Positions 1 through 7,240 of a DNA stretch of 17,526 bases are shown piece by piece. Both the position numbers and the translations under genes were made by a program. Origin of the DNA: an uncultured Butyricicoccus sp. (GTDB lineage: Bacteria > Bacillota > Clostridia > Oscillospirales > Butyricicoccaceae); NCBI GenBank assembly GCA_900547195.1, contig URFQ01000057.1, forward strand, positions 1-17,526. The letters are read 5' to 3'. The notes beneath the pieces were generated by a model. That model saw only the letters and a program-made list of their open reading frames with translations. It was not told the origin of the DNA and ran no database searches. Positions within the stretch are counted from its first letter, which is position 1, and every line of letters begins with the position of its first letter.

Positions 1-175
1 ACATACGCTTAACGCTGTATCTGCCCCACCGGTATGCCCTGCGCACCAACCACACAGTTTTTTTCGATTAATGTCCGCGAACGCGCCCTTATATACCGGA
101 ATGATTTAAGAATTTCAGAAAAACAGATCCGTAGTCCAATTTCATTTCTTCCCGTCAACATATGACACAAATAAA

Positions 176-204
176 TTGAAATATATTCAGTAATATGGTA
201 AAAT
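176..204 (+). promoter_or_regulatory. Sigma-A type promoter
   Basis: TTGAAA at 176-181 and TAAAAT at 199-204 are separated by exactly 17 bases. Transcription would start near 211, directly at an AAGGAG sequence (211-216). A strong terminator follows at 249-284, so the predicted transcript is only about 74 nt unless termination is prevented. Confidence 0.55.
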
Positions 205-210
205 AATTTT

Positions 211-284
211 AAGGAGTGTTTGCAAGATGCTCCAAGGATTTGATTTTGCCGCCCTAAGTGTTGCAGCACTGGGGCGGGTTTTTT
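211..284 (+). ncRNA. Candidate short transcript or attenuated leader
   Basis: The boundaries are inferred from the promoter at 176-204 and the terminator ending at 284. The RNA would begin with AAGGAG, and an ATG lies at 227-229, so a short peptide starting MLQGFDFAAL could be translated through the terminator sequence (about 40 codons to a stop near 349). GGAG at 213-216 could also pair with CTCC at 230-233 and hide the ribosome binding site. It could be a small RNA, a leader peptide with translation-coupled attenuation, or a remnant of a lost operon. I do not recognise a known RNA family. No gene with strong support follows it directly. Confidence 0.3.
249..284 (+). terminator. Intrinsic terminator of the short unit at 211-284
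   Basis: CCGCCC at 249-254 pairs with GGGCGG at 272-277. An inner AGTG/CACT stem lies between them, and six T residues follow at 279-284. This is a strong Rho-independent terminator reading on the plus strand. Confidence 0.7.
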
Positions 285-812
285 ATTTCTTGCGAAGATT
301 TGCTTACCATACTGGAAATGCCAATATTATTTCTTTACAAAAAGCCTGAGGGGAAGCCGTGCAAATACGTATGGTTTTGCCTTGGTCGTTCAGGCTGTGG
401 AAATGTTCAAAAAGCTTTTACTCTTTCGAAAAATATTTTTCCGATTAGACTGACTTCGCTTCATGGGCAAGCCGGCATAAAATTCTTTAACCCTAATCCC
501 ATAAGGGCGAAAACTGCTTTGGTTTGAGATTTTAAACGATTGCGAAACTGGTAATGCTCGCTTTGTTGTTATAGATCCGGGTGAACAGTTCTTGTGTAGC
601 GGGCTGACCAGTCGGCATGAATGCATCTTTGCAGGCGGAGCTTCAGGGCGACATGCAGGACGCCTATGCTCATAAAGGATATGCCTGCTTCTGACAAGTT
701 GGTGTTGGTAACCGAACATTCACTCATGAGGTCTTATTTTTCACCCTTTCTATTCATGCGTTCAAGATGTATTTATTCCTACACTTTGTATCCCTATCGC
801 TGTCCCAACCCC

Positions 813-841
813 TTGACGTTTTTTAAAAATCATGATATACA
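813..841 (+). promoter_or_regulatory. Promoter of the leader-peptide unit
   Basis: TTGACG at 813-818 and TATACA at 836-841 have a 17-base spacer. A TACAAT two bases further on gives an alternative -10 element. The predicted start near 848 gives a 5' leader of about 50 nt before the small reading frame at 898. Confidence 0.55.
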
Positions 842-897
842 ATGAACCAGAAAAACAATTACCCAAACGGCGCGCAAATAACAGGAGACAAAAGAAT

Positions 898-939
898 ATG
901 GTAGGACTTGATTTCCCTCTGTTCCGCTTCAACGTATAA
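898..939 (+). CDS. Putative 13-residue leader peptide
   Basis: An AGGAG ribosome binding site (883-887) lies 10 bases before an ATG that opens a 13-codon frame, MVGLDFPLFRFNV, ending in TAA. Three of the 13 codons are TTC (Phe). It sits between a promoter (813-841) and a strong terminator hairpin that begins 11 bases after the stop codon (951-986). That is the arrangement of a ribosome-mediated attenuator: stalling on the peptide would change folding downstream. GGCGC at 869-873 is complementary to GCGCC at 940-944, so a structure enclosing the reading frame is possible. No biosynthetic or resistance gene that would explain Phe sensing follows; the next gene is the VanW-family protein. The peptide matches no leader I recognise. 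The layout is seen; regulation is inferred. Confidence 0.4.
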   Translation: MVGLDFPLFRFNV

Positions 940-950
940 GCGCCAACCGG

Positions 951-986
951 AGCGCATATCCTACTGAAAAAGGGTGTGCGCTTTTT
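951..986 (+). terminator. Terminator or attenuator hairpin after the leader peptide
   Basis: AGCGCATATCC (951-961) pairs over 11 positions, two of them G-U, with GGGTGTGCGCT (972-982), followed by a five-T run at 982-986. It lies between the leader reading frame and the promoter of the VanW-family gene. Confidence 0.65.
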
Positions 987-1003
987 CTGTTGCCTGATTG
1001 TTG

Positions 1004-1032
1004 TTGTATTCTGATGAAAAATGTCATACAAT
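1004..1032 (+). promoter_or_regulatory. Promoter before the VanW-family gene
   Basis: TTGTAT (1004-1009) and TACAAT (1027-1032) are spaced by 17 bases. The -35 element is weak and the -10 element good. Transcription would start near 1039, after the upstream terminator, so the gene at 1082 need not depend on read-through from the leader unit. Confidence 0.45.
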
Positions 1033-1081
1033 AGGGAAGGTAACCGAATCGGTAGGAAATCGTACGAGAGGCTGATACACG

Positions 1082-3067
1082 ATGGATGAAAAAGAAAGAA
1101 ACCAGCGGGAACCCTCGCTGGAGGACATCATAGAAGAAGTGCATGGGGAGCACGCTTCGCGCGAAACGGGCAACAGCGCGCTCGAAGCTATGCTGCGATC
1201 CCGGGGAACCGGATGCCGGCAGCAGGAAAACCTGCGCATGGAAAAGCCGCCGGTTTATACGGCGCCCTCCGCGCCCGGCTTTGTGCCCGCTGTGCTGGAA
1301 AAGGAGGAGCCGTCCATTCCGACATTTGAACCGCCTGCCCCGCAGCCGGAGCCGCGTTTTGAGCAGCAGGCCGCGCGCTGGGAGGCGGAACCCCCACAGG
1401 AGGATCAATTCGTGCCCCGGAAAAAAGAAAGAACCAGCAAGAAAAAGAACCGCAAATCCCGCCGCCGTGGCGCAGGCAAGAAGGCTGCGGGTGTGCTCAT
1501 CGGCATTGTGGTGCTGCTCGCCGGTGCGGCGTTCGGCTATACATATGCGTACAGCGGCATCCATTTCGGCGTGCATGCCGGCATGGTCAAGGTTGGCGGT
1601 ATGGCTCTGGACGAAGCGAAAAAGGCCATTGACGGCAAGGCGGAGTCCCTGCTCAGCGGGGAAGCGATCACGCTAACCATTTATGACAAGGATTATGGGA
1701 TTGATATCGATCAAGTGACTACCGGGCTGGACAGCGACCAGTCCGCACAGGACGCATATGATTTTACGCACAAAGGCAGCGCGCTGACCCGCGTCGGACA
1801 TACCATCCGCGCGCTGTTTGGAGGCTATGAGGTGCCGCTGTCGGTGAGCGTGGACGAGGAAGCGCTCGGCAAGCGACTGGACGAAATCTCAGCCGAAGCG
1901 CTGACCGAACCGGTCGATCCATCGTGGACGATCGAGGAGGATTATCTGGTCATCGACGCCGGGGAACCAGGTGTGGAGTTTGACCGTGACGAGGTCTCCA
2001 AGCAGGTGACCGAACGCATCCGCACCATGGATTTTAAGGCGTTTGAGGTCAAAGTGACCACCTGCGATCCGGCAAAGATCGACGTGGAGGCTATTTCGGC
2101 CGAAGCGCAGGCGGAGCCAAAGAATGCAACGGTGGACAAAACCGACGGCAAAACCATCCTCCCAAGCGTGGACGGTGTGGAAATTGACCTGGAAGAAGCC
2201 AAAGCGATTGTGGGCGAGGGCCGTGAACAGACCTATAAAATCCCGGTCAAGCGCACCCCGGCCGAAATCACGGCCGACAAGCTGGCCGACGTGTTGTTCA
2301 GCGACACGCTGGCAAGCACATCCACGAGCCTGAATTCGGGCAACCGGCCGCGTACCAACAACGTCCGGCTGGCCTGCGAGCACATCAATGGCACGATCCT
2401 GAACCCGGGCGACGAGTTCTCGTACAATGGCGTTGTGGGTGAACGCACGGCGGCGCGCGGGTTCCAGACCGCGGGCGCTTACGCAAACGGCCAGGTCGTT
2501 GACGAGGTGGGCGGCGGCGTATGCCAGCCCTCCTCGACCCTGTATATGGCGGTGCTGCGCGCCGATCTGGAAGTGACCGAGCGCCACAATCACAGCTTTA
2601 CGGTTGCCTACACGCCGCTTGGGGAGGATGCCACGGTATCCTGGGGCGGCCCGGACTTCCGTTTTAAGAATAACACCAAGTACCCGGTCAAGATCGTTGC
2701 GTCCCAGTCGGGGAGCAGCTGCAATATGAAGCTGATTGGCACCAAGACTTCGGACAAAAAGGTGTCGCTCAAGACCGAAATCCTGTCCACGCTGGACTAC
2801 GAAACCGTGGAGAAGACCGACAGCTCCCTCTCGCCTGGCGAGCGCAAGACCTCGCAGTCCGGCACAACCGGGTACAAAACGGTCACGTACAAGACGATCA
2901 CGGAAAACGGCCAGTCCAAGACCGTGAAGGCCAATACTTCGTCATACAAAAAGCGCGATAAAATCGTGTTGGTCGGCCCGGCTGCGGCGAGCCCATCCAC
3001 AGATTCACCGTCCGACGGCCAGGCGGATACGCAGGGTTCGGCAGGGGCGGATCCGGAGGCGCAGTGA
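1082..3067 (+). CDS. Membrane-anchored VanW-family protein with PG-binding-type region
   Basis: A 661-residue protein of unknown biochemical role, likely acting outside the cell at the peptidoglycan. Residues 1-133 are charged and Pro-rich, ending in a Lys/Arg-rich block at 112-134. One membrane segment follows at about 135-157, giving an inside-N, outside-C topology. Residues about 165-400 resemble the peptidoglycan-binding-4/YoaR-type extension. Residues about 405-550 are the VanW domain, with its GGGVCQPSSTLY signature (Cys481) and the ERHNHS motif near 500-505. Residues about 560-630 resemble a G5-like extension, and the tail is Ser/Asp/Ala-rich. The start follows GAGAGG at 1066-1071. VanW occurs in some vanB-type vancomycin clusters, but homologues like this are common in clostridia without them, and no van ligase or sensor genes are present here, so resistance should not be inferred. 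Confidence 0.9.
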   Translation: MDEKERNQREPSLEDIIEEVHGEHASRETGNSALEAMLRSRGTGCRQQENLRMEKPPVYTAPSAPGFVPAVLEKEEPSIPTFEPPAPQPEPRFEQQAARWEAEPPQEDQFVPRKKERTSKKKNRKSRRRGAGKKAAGVLIGIVVLLAGAAFGYTYAYSGIHFGVHAGMVKVGGMALDEAKKAIDGKAESLLSGEAITLTIYDKDYGIDIDQVTTGLDSDQSAQDAYDFTHKGSALTRVGHTIRALFGGYEVPLSVSVDEEALGKRLDEISAEALTEPVDPSWTIEEDYLVIDAGEPGVEFDRDEVSKQVTERIRTMDFKAFEVKVTTCDPAKIDVEAISAEAQAEPKNATVDKTDGKTILPSVDGVEIDLEEAKAIVGEGREQTYKIPVKRTPAEITADKLADVLFSDTLASTSTSLNSGNRPRTNNVRLACEHINGTILNPGDEFSYNGVVGERTAARGFQTAGAYANGQVVDEVGGGVCQPSSTLYMAVLRADLEVTERHNHSFTVAYTPLGEDATVSWGGPDFRFKNNTKYPVKIVASQSGSSCNMKLIGTKTSDKKVSLKTEILSTLDYETVEKTDSSLSPGERKTSQSGTTGYKTVTYKTITENGQSKTVKANTSSYKKRDKIVLVGPAAASPSTDSPSDGQADTQGSAGADPEAQ

Positions 3068-3070
3068 TTC

Positions 3071-3877
3071 ATGGAGGATGTGAAAAAAATCGTAACGTTT
3101 GATGCTGCGCTGCGGCGCGAAATCAAGGCCACTGCAAAACTGCGCATTATGATGCGGCTGCCGCTCTGTGCCGCGGCTGCGGCTGCCTATCTGCTGCCCG
3201 CGCTTTTGGTCGCCATGCTGACCGCTGTGCCGGCGGACGCCAGCCTGGAGCGTATGCTCGCGATGTTTGGCCTCAGCCTTGCATGCGAGGTATTGCTGCT
3301 CGGTGCAATTATGATGGGCTTACAGTATTTTCTGGTGGATATTTCCAGAGGGCGGTCTCCCGCGATCGCGGTCGTGTTTTCGCCGCTTGGAAGTATGCGC
3401 GAGATGTTGCGCGGCGTTCGGATGATGCTGTGCATGATTTTCCGGATGATGCTGTTGATGATGATCCCCACGGCGATTTATATGGGAGCGTTATATCTTT
3501 CGATCGGCTGGATGGAGCGGCAGGGCGCATGGGACGATGCGCTGTTCGCCCAAATCCTGATGGCGCTGATCACGGTGTACCTGCTTTTGATCCTGCCGAC
3601 GCTCGGCCGCCTGGCATCCTATGTCATCGGTTACTCGCTGCTGCGCGACGACCCGAATATCGGTGTGTGGCGTGCGACACGGGAAGGCAGCCGCCTGCTG
3701 CGCGGCCATCGCCGCGCGATGCTGGCGTTTGCACTCAGCTTCCTGCCATGGTGGCTTGCGGGCTTCCTGACCTGCGGGCTGTCGACGGCGTTTGGAATGA
3801 TTTACCTATGCGTTTCACTGTATGCGCTGGCCGACCGCCTGCGCGGGATGTCGAGCTTACCGGAAAACGATTCGTAA
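3071..3877 (+). CDS. DUF975-family integral membrane protein
   Basis: A 268-residue polytopic membrane protein starting 3 bases after the VanW-family stop, with GGAGG at 3055-3059; the two are surely co-transcribed. Hydrophobic segments lie at about 31-54, 63-89, 117-144, 158-178 and 217-254. The region from about 182 to 255 carries the features of the DUF975 family: a Tyr-rich segment followed by a DDPN-type turn (193-196), the RRGH-like RLLRGHRR stretch at 208-215, then a Leu/Phe/Trp-rich segment with a paired Trp (227-228). The function is unknown. Proteins of this family are common in clostridia and may handle envelope or transport tasks. The pairing with a wall-associated VanW protein fits an envelope role, but that is inference. 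Confidence 0.75.
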   Translation: MEDVKKIVTFDAALRREIKATAKLRIMMRLPLCAAAAAAYLLPALLVAMLTAVPADASLERMLAMFGLSLACEVLLLGAIMMGLQYFLVDISRGRSPAIAVVFSPLGSMREMLRGVRMMLCMIFRMMLLMMIPTAIYMGALYLSIGWMERQGAWDDALFAQILMALITVYLLLILPTLGRLASYVIGYSLLRDDPNIGVWRATREGSRLLRGHRRAMLAFALSFLPWWLAGFLTCGLSTAFGMIYLCVSLYALADRLRGMSSLPENDS

Positions 3878-3918
3878 AACAATGCGTAACAAAGCAAATG
3901 CCTTATCCTGTTACACCC

Positions 3919-3961
3919 AAAAAGCTTCGAAACCGATTTCGTTCGGTTCCGAAGCTTTTTT
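3919..3961. terminator. Bidirectional intrinsic terminator
   Basis: AAAAAGCTTCG (3919-3929) and AACCGA (3931-3936) pair with TCGGTT (3943-3948) and CGAAGCTTTTT (3950-3960), with one mismatch and a 6-base loop. The T run on the plus strand and the A run at the left make it work in both directions. It ends the VanW/DUF975 operon and, on the other strand, the M42 operon whose last stop is at 3968-3970. Confidence 0.85.
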
Positions 3962-3967
3962 GTTCGC

Positions 3968-4987
3968 TTACAGCGTGTGCAGCACAGCTTGTACCAGCAG
4001 GGCTGCGGCCTGCTCCACGTCACTCACCGCGCACATCTCGCTCGGGGAATGGATGTAGCGGGTCGGGATGCTGACCGCGCCGGCCGGAACGCCGGTGCGG
4101 CTGCGCTGAAGCGCCGCGGTATCCGTGCCGCCAAACTGCATAATCTCGCGCTGGATTGGGACTGCGGCCAGCAGGCCGGCTTCTTCAAGCGCGGAACGGA
4201 TCTTAGGCGTGCACAGCACCGAGTGATCCATGACCTTCACAGCAGGGCCTTTGCCCAGATAACAGTCCATCGGGTATTTATGCTCGGGCAGGTCGCCGGT
4301 GTCGGTCACATCCACCGCGATGGCAATGTCCGGCTCAATGGCAAACGCCGCCGTGCCTGCGCCGCGCAGACCGACTTCTTCCTGCGCGGTAAAGACGAAA
4401 TACAGCTCGTCGGCTACCGTATCGGGCAGGTTCATCATGGTCAGAAGCAGGGTCACGCAGCCGATGCGGTTGTCGAGGTAGGGGCCGCAGATCACGCCGT
4501 TCTGTTCGAACGTCGGGGCTTCATATACCGCGAAATCACCGACCTGCACCATCTGTTCGGCCTCCTCGCGGCTGGATGCGCCGATATCGACGAAAAGGTT
4601 GGACATTTGCAGATCTTTAAACGGGATCTTTTCCTCATAGGAGATCACACCGCGCGTGCCGTTTGCAAAGCGCACTTGGATGTTGATGAGGTCGCCGCGG
4701 AACAGGCCGCCCACGGGCGCAAACCGCAGGAAGCCCTTGTCGTCAATGAATGTGACGGCAATGCCGAGCGAATCCATGTGCGCGGCAAACAGAATTTTGC
4801 GGCCCGGGCCCGTATCTTCGTCCCGGGTAGCTTTTTTACGGCAAATAAGGTTGCCAAGCGCGTCGGTCGTGACCTCATTGAGATAGTCGCTCGCAATGCC
4901 GGCGATTGCCTCGCGAACCGCTTCCTCACGGCCGGAGGGGCCGAATGCGCCGGCCAATGTTTGATATAGATCGAATACCTTGCTCAT
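3968..4987 (-). CDS. M42-family metallo-aminopeptidase (third gene of operon)
   Basis: A 339-residue cytosolic enzyme of the M42 (glutamyl aminopeptidase/endoglucanase M, TET) family, which releases N-terminal residues from short peptides in large tetrahedral assemblies. The dinuclear metal site is complete: His70 in AAHMDSLG, Asp172 in YLDNRIG, the catalytic Glu203 with Glu204 in TAQEEVGLRG, Asp226 in AVDVTDTGD, and His313 in RYIHSPSE. The start was set at 4987 because AAGGAGAT precedes it at good distance. The frame stays open upstream into the neighbouring gene, which is an antisense-like artefact of high GC. It lies 19 bases after the second M42 gene and ends just before the shared terminator. 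Length is normal for the family. Substrate preference cannot be read from the sequence. Confidence 0.92.
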   Translation of the reverse strand: MSKVFDLYQTLAGAFGPSGREEAVREAIAGIASDYLNEVTTDALGNLICRKKATRDEDTGPGRKILFAAHMDSLGIAVTFIDDKGFLRFAPVGGLFRGDLINIQVRFANGTRGVISYEEKIPFKDLQMSNLFVDIGASSREEAEQMVQVGDFAVYEAPTFEQNGVICGPYLDNRIGCVTLLLTMMNLPDTVADELYFVFTAQEEVGLRGAGTAAFAIEPDIAIAVDVTDTGDLPEHKYPMDCYLGKGPAVKVMDHSVLCTPKIRSALEEAGLLAAVPIQREIMQFGGTDTAALQRSRTGVPAGAVSIPTRYIHSPSEMCAVSDVEQAAALLVQAVLHTL

Positions 4988-5006
4988 GCAAAAATCTCCT
5001 TGATTG

Positions 5007-6029
5007 TTATTCAGCGCCTTGGGCCAATCCTTCGAGGAAGGCCTTTGCCAGCGTGAGAACCCCCTGCATATCGGCCTTGGACGCCACCGACACCGGGGAG
5101 TGGATATAGCGCACCGGCGCAGCGAGCCCGGCTGTGCGCACGCCTGCGCGCATCTTATGGATGCGGCCGGCATCCGTACCGCCCGCGACCATATGCTTGG
5201 TCTGCCAGGCGATGCCGCGGTCATTCGCCGCGTCGCGCAGCATGTCAAACAGTTCGGCGTCGTAAATGGCGCCGCGATCCATAAAGGGCAGCACCGGGCC
5301 TTTCCGCAGGCCGCAGACCTGCTTATGCGCGGGCGCTTCGGCCAGGTCGGCGGCCGTGGTGCCTTCGACGATCAGGCAGAAATCCGGGTCGAGCGCAAAC
5401 GCCGCAGTTGCAGAGCCGCGCAGGCCGACTTCCTCCTGGACAGTAAATACAAACCACGTGTCAATGGGCGGTTGGGTCTGGAGCAGAGTAAGCAGCACCG
5501 CGCAGCCCAGGCGGTCATCGATGGCTTTGGCTTTCAGAAGGCCGTCGCCAAACTCGACGATATCTGAATCGAACACGCCGTAGTCGCCCGGCGCGACGCG
5601 GGCGAGCGCATCCTTTTTGCCGGATGCGCCGATATCGATGTAAAGGTCGCGTGTTTTGGGCATGGTTTTGCGCTCAGAGGCGGTTGTCAGGTGTACGGCT
5701 TTAATGCCGACCACGCCGGTGACATCGCCGAACTTCACACGGCGGCCGATGACGACACGCGGATCCACGCCGCCGACAAAGCCAAATTTCAGTATGCCGT
5801 CGTCGGTGACGCGCTTGACAATCACGCCGACCTCGTCCATGTGCGCGCATAGCATGACCGGCTTTGCCAGCCGCTTTTCGCCTCTGCGGAATATCATGAG
5901 GTTTCCCATGGGGTCGGTGCGGATCTTGTCGGCATAGGACTCGGCTTGCGTGCGGATATAGCCGCGCACCGCGTCCTCGGCGCCCGAAGGGCCGGGCAGT
6001 GCGCACAGGGTTTTGAGCAGATCGAACAT
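5007..6029 (-). CDS. M42-family metallo-aminopeptidase (second gene of operon)
   Basis: A 340-residue M42 family peptidase. Visible site residues are His63 in CAHMDEVG, Asp171 in KAIDDRLG, Glu199/Glu200 in TVQEEVGLRG, Glu222 in IVEGTTAAD and His310 in RYIHSPVS. Glu rather than Asp at the fourth metal position, in the VEGTTAAD context, is a recognised variant of bacterial members and sets it apart from its two neighbours. Its ATG overlaps the TGA of the upstream M42 gene by one base (TGATG), so translation is probably coupled; a GGGGAGG stretch lies just upstream. The three enzymes are clearly paralogues but divergent, so this is an old family expansion rather than a fresh duplication. Confidence 0.92.
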   Translation of the reverse strand: MFDLLKTLCALPGPSGAEDAVRGYIRTQAESYADKIRTDPMGNLMIFRRGEKRLAKPVMLCAHMDEVGVIVKRVTDDGILKFGFVGGVDPRVVIGRRVKFGDVTGVVGIKAVHLTTASERKTMPKTRDLYIDIGASGKKDALARVAPGDYGVFDSDIVEFGDGLLKAKAIDDRLGCAVLLTLLQTQPPIDTWFVFTVQEEVGLRGSATAAFALDPDFCLIVEGTTAADLAEAPAHKQVCGLRKGPVLPFMDRGAIYDAELFDMLRDAANDRGIAWQTKHMVAGGTDAGRIHKMRAGVRTAGLAAPVRYIHSPVSVASKADMQGVLTLAKAFLEGLAQGAE

Positions 6030-7060
6030 CAGTAAAGCGCCTCCCCATTAAAACTTTTCAGGAACGCCGCAATCAGATCAGCGGTTGCATCAATATCGGA
6101 CAGCTTCACGGCCTCGATCGGGGTGTGCATGTATCGCAGCGGGATGGACAGGATGGCCTGCGCGGTGCCGCACGCGGCAATCTGCATCTCCCAGGCGTTT
6201 GTGCCCGTGTTGCCCTCCATAACCTCGATTTGATGGCCGATTTCTTCGGCACGCGCCAGCCGCAGCAGCGCGCGGGTAAGGGCGGTATTCATGTTCGGAC
6301 CCATGCCGATCATTACACCGCCGCCGAATTCGAAAGTCTCGCCTGCGGGCGCGTCCGGGGTTTTTGCGTGGCTTACATCCACCGCAATGGCGTAGTCTGG
6401 ACGGATGCGGAACGCACCGGTCAGCGCGCCGAGGGAAGTGACTTCCTCCTGACAGGAGAACAGCACCGCGACATTGACCGCGAGCTGTTTCCGGTCGAGC
6501 TGGCGGAGCGCCTGCAAAATGGCGAGGATACCGGCACGGTCGTCGAGGCACTTGGACATGAAAACGCCTTTCGAAAGCTGCACCGGCTGCTGACGGAATA
6601 CGACCGATGTGCCGACCGGGATGCGCAGCCTGGCGTCTTCGAAACCGGTGTCGATGAGCATTTCGTGGATGGGCACCGACTTGTCCTGCTCGCCCGCCTG
6701 CATCAGATGGGGCGGCGTGCAGGAAATCACGCCAAACAGCGATTCCGCAGCCAGGATGGTCACTTCGCAGCCGAGCAGCATGCGCGGGTCGACGCCGCCG
6801 ACTGGCGCGAAGCGCAGGAAGCCGCCGTCCAGCACCTCGGTGATGACAAAACCGATTTGATCGAGATGCGCGTCAAGCAGTACGGTTTTGGCTCCCGGCT
6901 GCGGGGAGACAAGGATACCGGTCACGGTGCCGAAGGGGTCGATATCCACTTTGTTGACGAGCGGCCGCAGCAGCTCGGCCACCGCTGCGGCGGCCTGCTG
7001 CTCAAAACCGGTCACGCCGGGCAGCGTGCACAGCTGCGTCAGGGTTTCTATTTGGTTCAA
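6029..7060 (-). CDS. M42-family metallo-aminopeptidase (first gene of operon)
   Basis: A 343-residue M42 peptidase, the most divergent of the three. Site residues are His65 in DAHLDQIG, Asp173 in CLDDRAG, Glu205/Glu206 in SCQEEVTSLG, Asp228 in AVDVSHAKTPD and His312 in RYMHTPIEA. I place the start at a TTG (7060-7058) with AGGAGT 8 bases upstream (7074-7069). A longer frame extends upstream, but it would begin beyond the -10 element at 7116-7121 and encodes an unrelated hydrophobic stretch. The MHTP in place of IHSP and SCQEEVTSLG in place of the xVGLRG form suggest a separate M42 subgroup. It is probably the first gene of the three-gene transcription unit. Confidence 0.9.
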   Translation of the reverse strand: MNQIETLTQLCTLPGVTGFEQQAAAAVAELLRPLVNKVDIDPFGTVTGILVSPQPGAKTVLLDAHLDQIGFVITEVLDGGFLRFAPVGGVDPRMLLGCEVTILAAESLFGVISCTPPHLMQAGEQDKSVPIHEMLIDTGFEDARLRIPVGTSVVFRQQPVQLSKGVFMSKCLDDRAGILAILQALRQLDRKQLAVNVAVLFSCQEEVTSLGALTGAFRIRPDYAIAVDVSHAKTPDAPAGETFEFGGGVMIGMGPNMNTALTRALLRLARAEEIGHQIEVMEGNTGTNAWEMQIAACGTAQAILSIPLRYMHTPIEAVKLSDIDATADLIAAFLKSFNGEALY

Positions 7061-7115
7061 AAAAACAACTCCTGTTCTTTTTGTGTTCTGGCTTTTGCAG
7101 AGAAGGGACACAGAT

Positions 7116-7144
7116 ATTATAGCACTGAATGCGGGAAATGATAG
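7116..7144 (-). promoter_or_regulatory. Extended -10 promoter of the M42 operon
   Basis: On the minus strand, TATAAT (7121-7116) is preceded by TGC, giving an extended -10 element. The -35 match CTATCA (7144-7139) at 17 bases is weak. The start would be near 7109, about 50 nt before the TTG start of the first M42 gene. Confidence 0.6.
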
Positions 7145-7178
7145 CAGGAAAAACAAAAAAATCGGCAAAATCCGTGAA

Positions 7179-7207
7179 TTGACAGCCGGAGCCAATTTGT
7201 GTACAAT
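7179..7207 (+). promoter_or_regulatory. Near-consensus promoter of the RluA-type gene
   Basis: A perfect TTGACA (7179-7184) and TACAAT (7202-7207) are separated by 17 bases. It is back to back with the M42 promoter; the two -35 elements are 34 bases apart. It also decides the start of the downstream gene: a GTG at 7199 overlaps the -10 element and cannot be in the mRNA. Confidence 0.8.
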
Positions 7208-7240
7208 CAAAAAAGAAATTTTTCGGGGAGTGAGACAAAA

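Larger units (their letters stand above)
1..1081. other. AT-rich stretch with no convincing full-length gene
   Basis: This stretch is visibly richer in A and T than the rest of the window. Open frames of 60-110 codons occur on both strands, but none has a good ribosome binding site together with recognisable protein sequence. What can be supported is a promoter plus terminator at 176-284, a promoter, 13-codon reading frame and terminator at 813-986, and a promoter for the following gene at 1004-1032. In 285-812 I see no promoter-terminator unit and no recognisable protein. A few stretches around 600-770 look vaguely protein-like in two different frames and could be a decayed gene, but I cannot name it. 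It may be an old insertion or the edge of an accessory region. Confidence 0.5.

Noticed and set aside
390..719. Minus-strand frame of 109 codons in the AT-rich block
   Set aside because: There is no ribosome binding site and no recognisable domain; the composition looks like a random open frame.
1082..3067. Vancomycin-resistance determinant because of the VanW domain
   Set aside because: No D-Ala-D-Lac ligase, dehydrogenase, dipeptidase or VanRS sensor genes are near; VanW-domain proteins are common in clostridia without resistance.
3977..4969. Plus-strand frame of 330 codons opposite the third M42 gene
   Set aside because: It mirrors the M42 codon pattern, and the minus-strand gene has a complete metal site and good start signals.
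7199..7240. GTG start extending the RluA-type protein by 14 residues
   Set aside because: The GTG overlaps the TACAAT -10 element of a near-consensus promoter, so it would not be in the mRNA.
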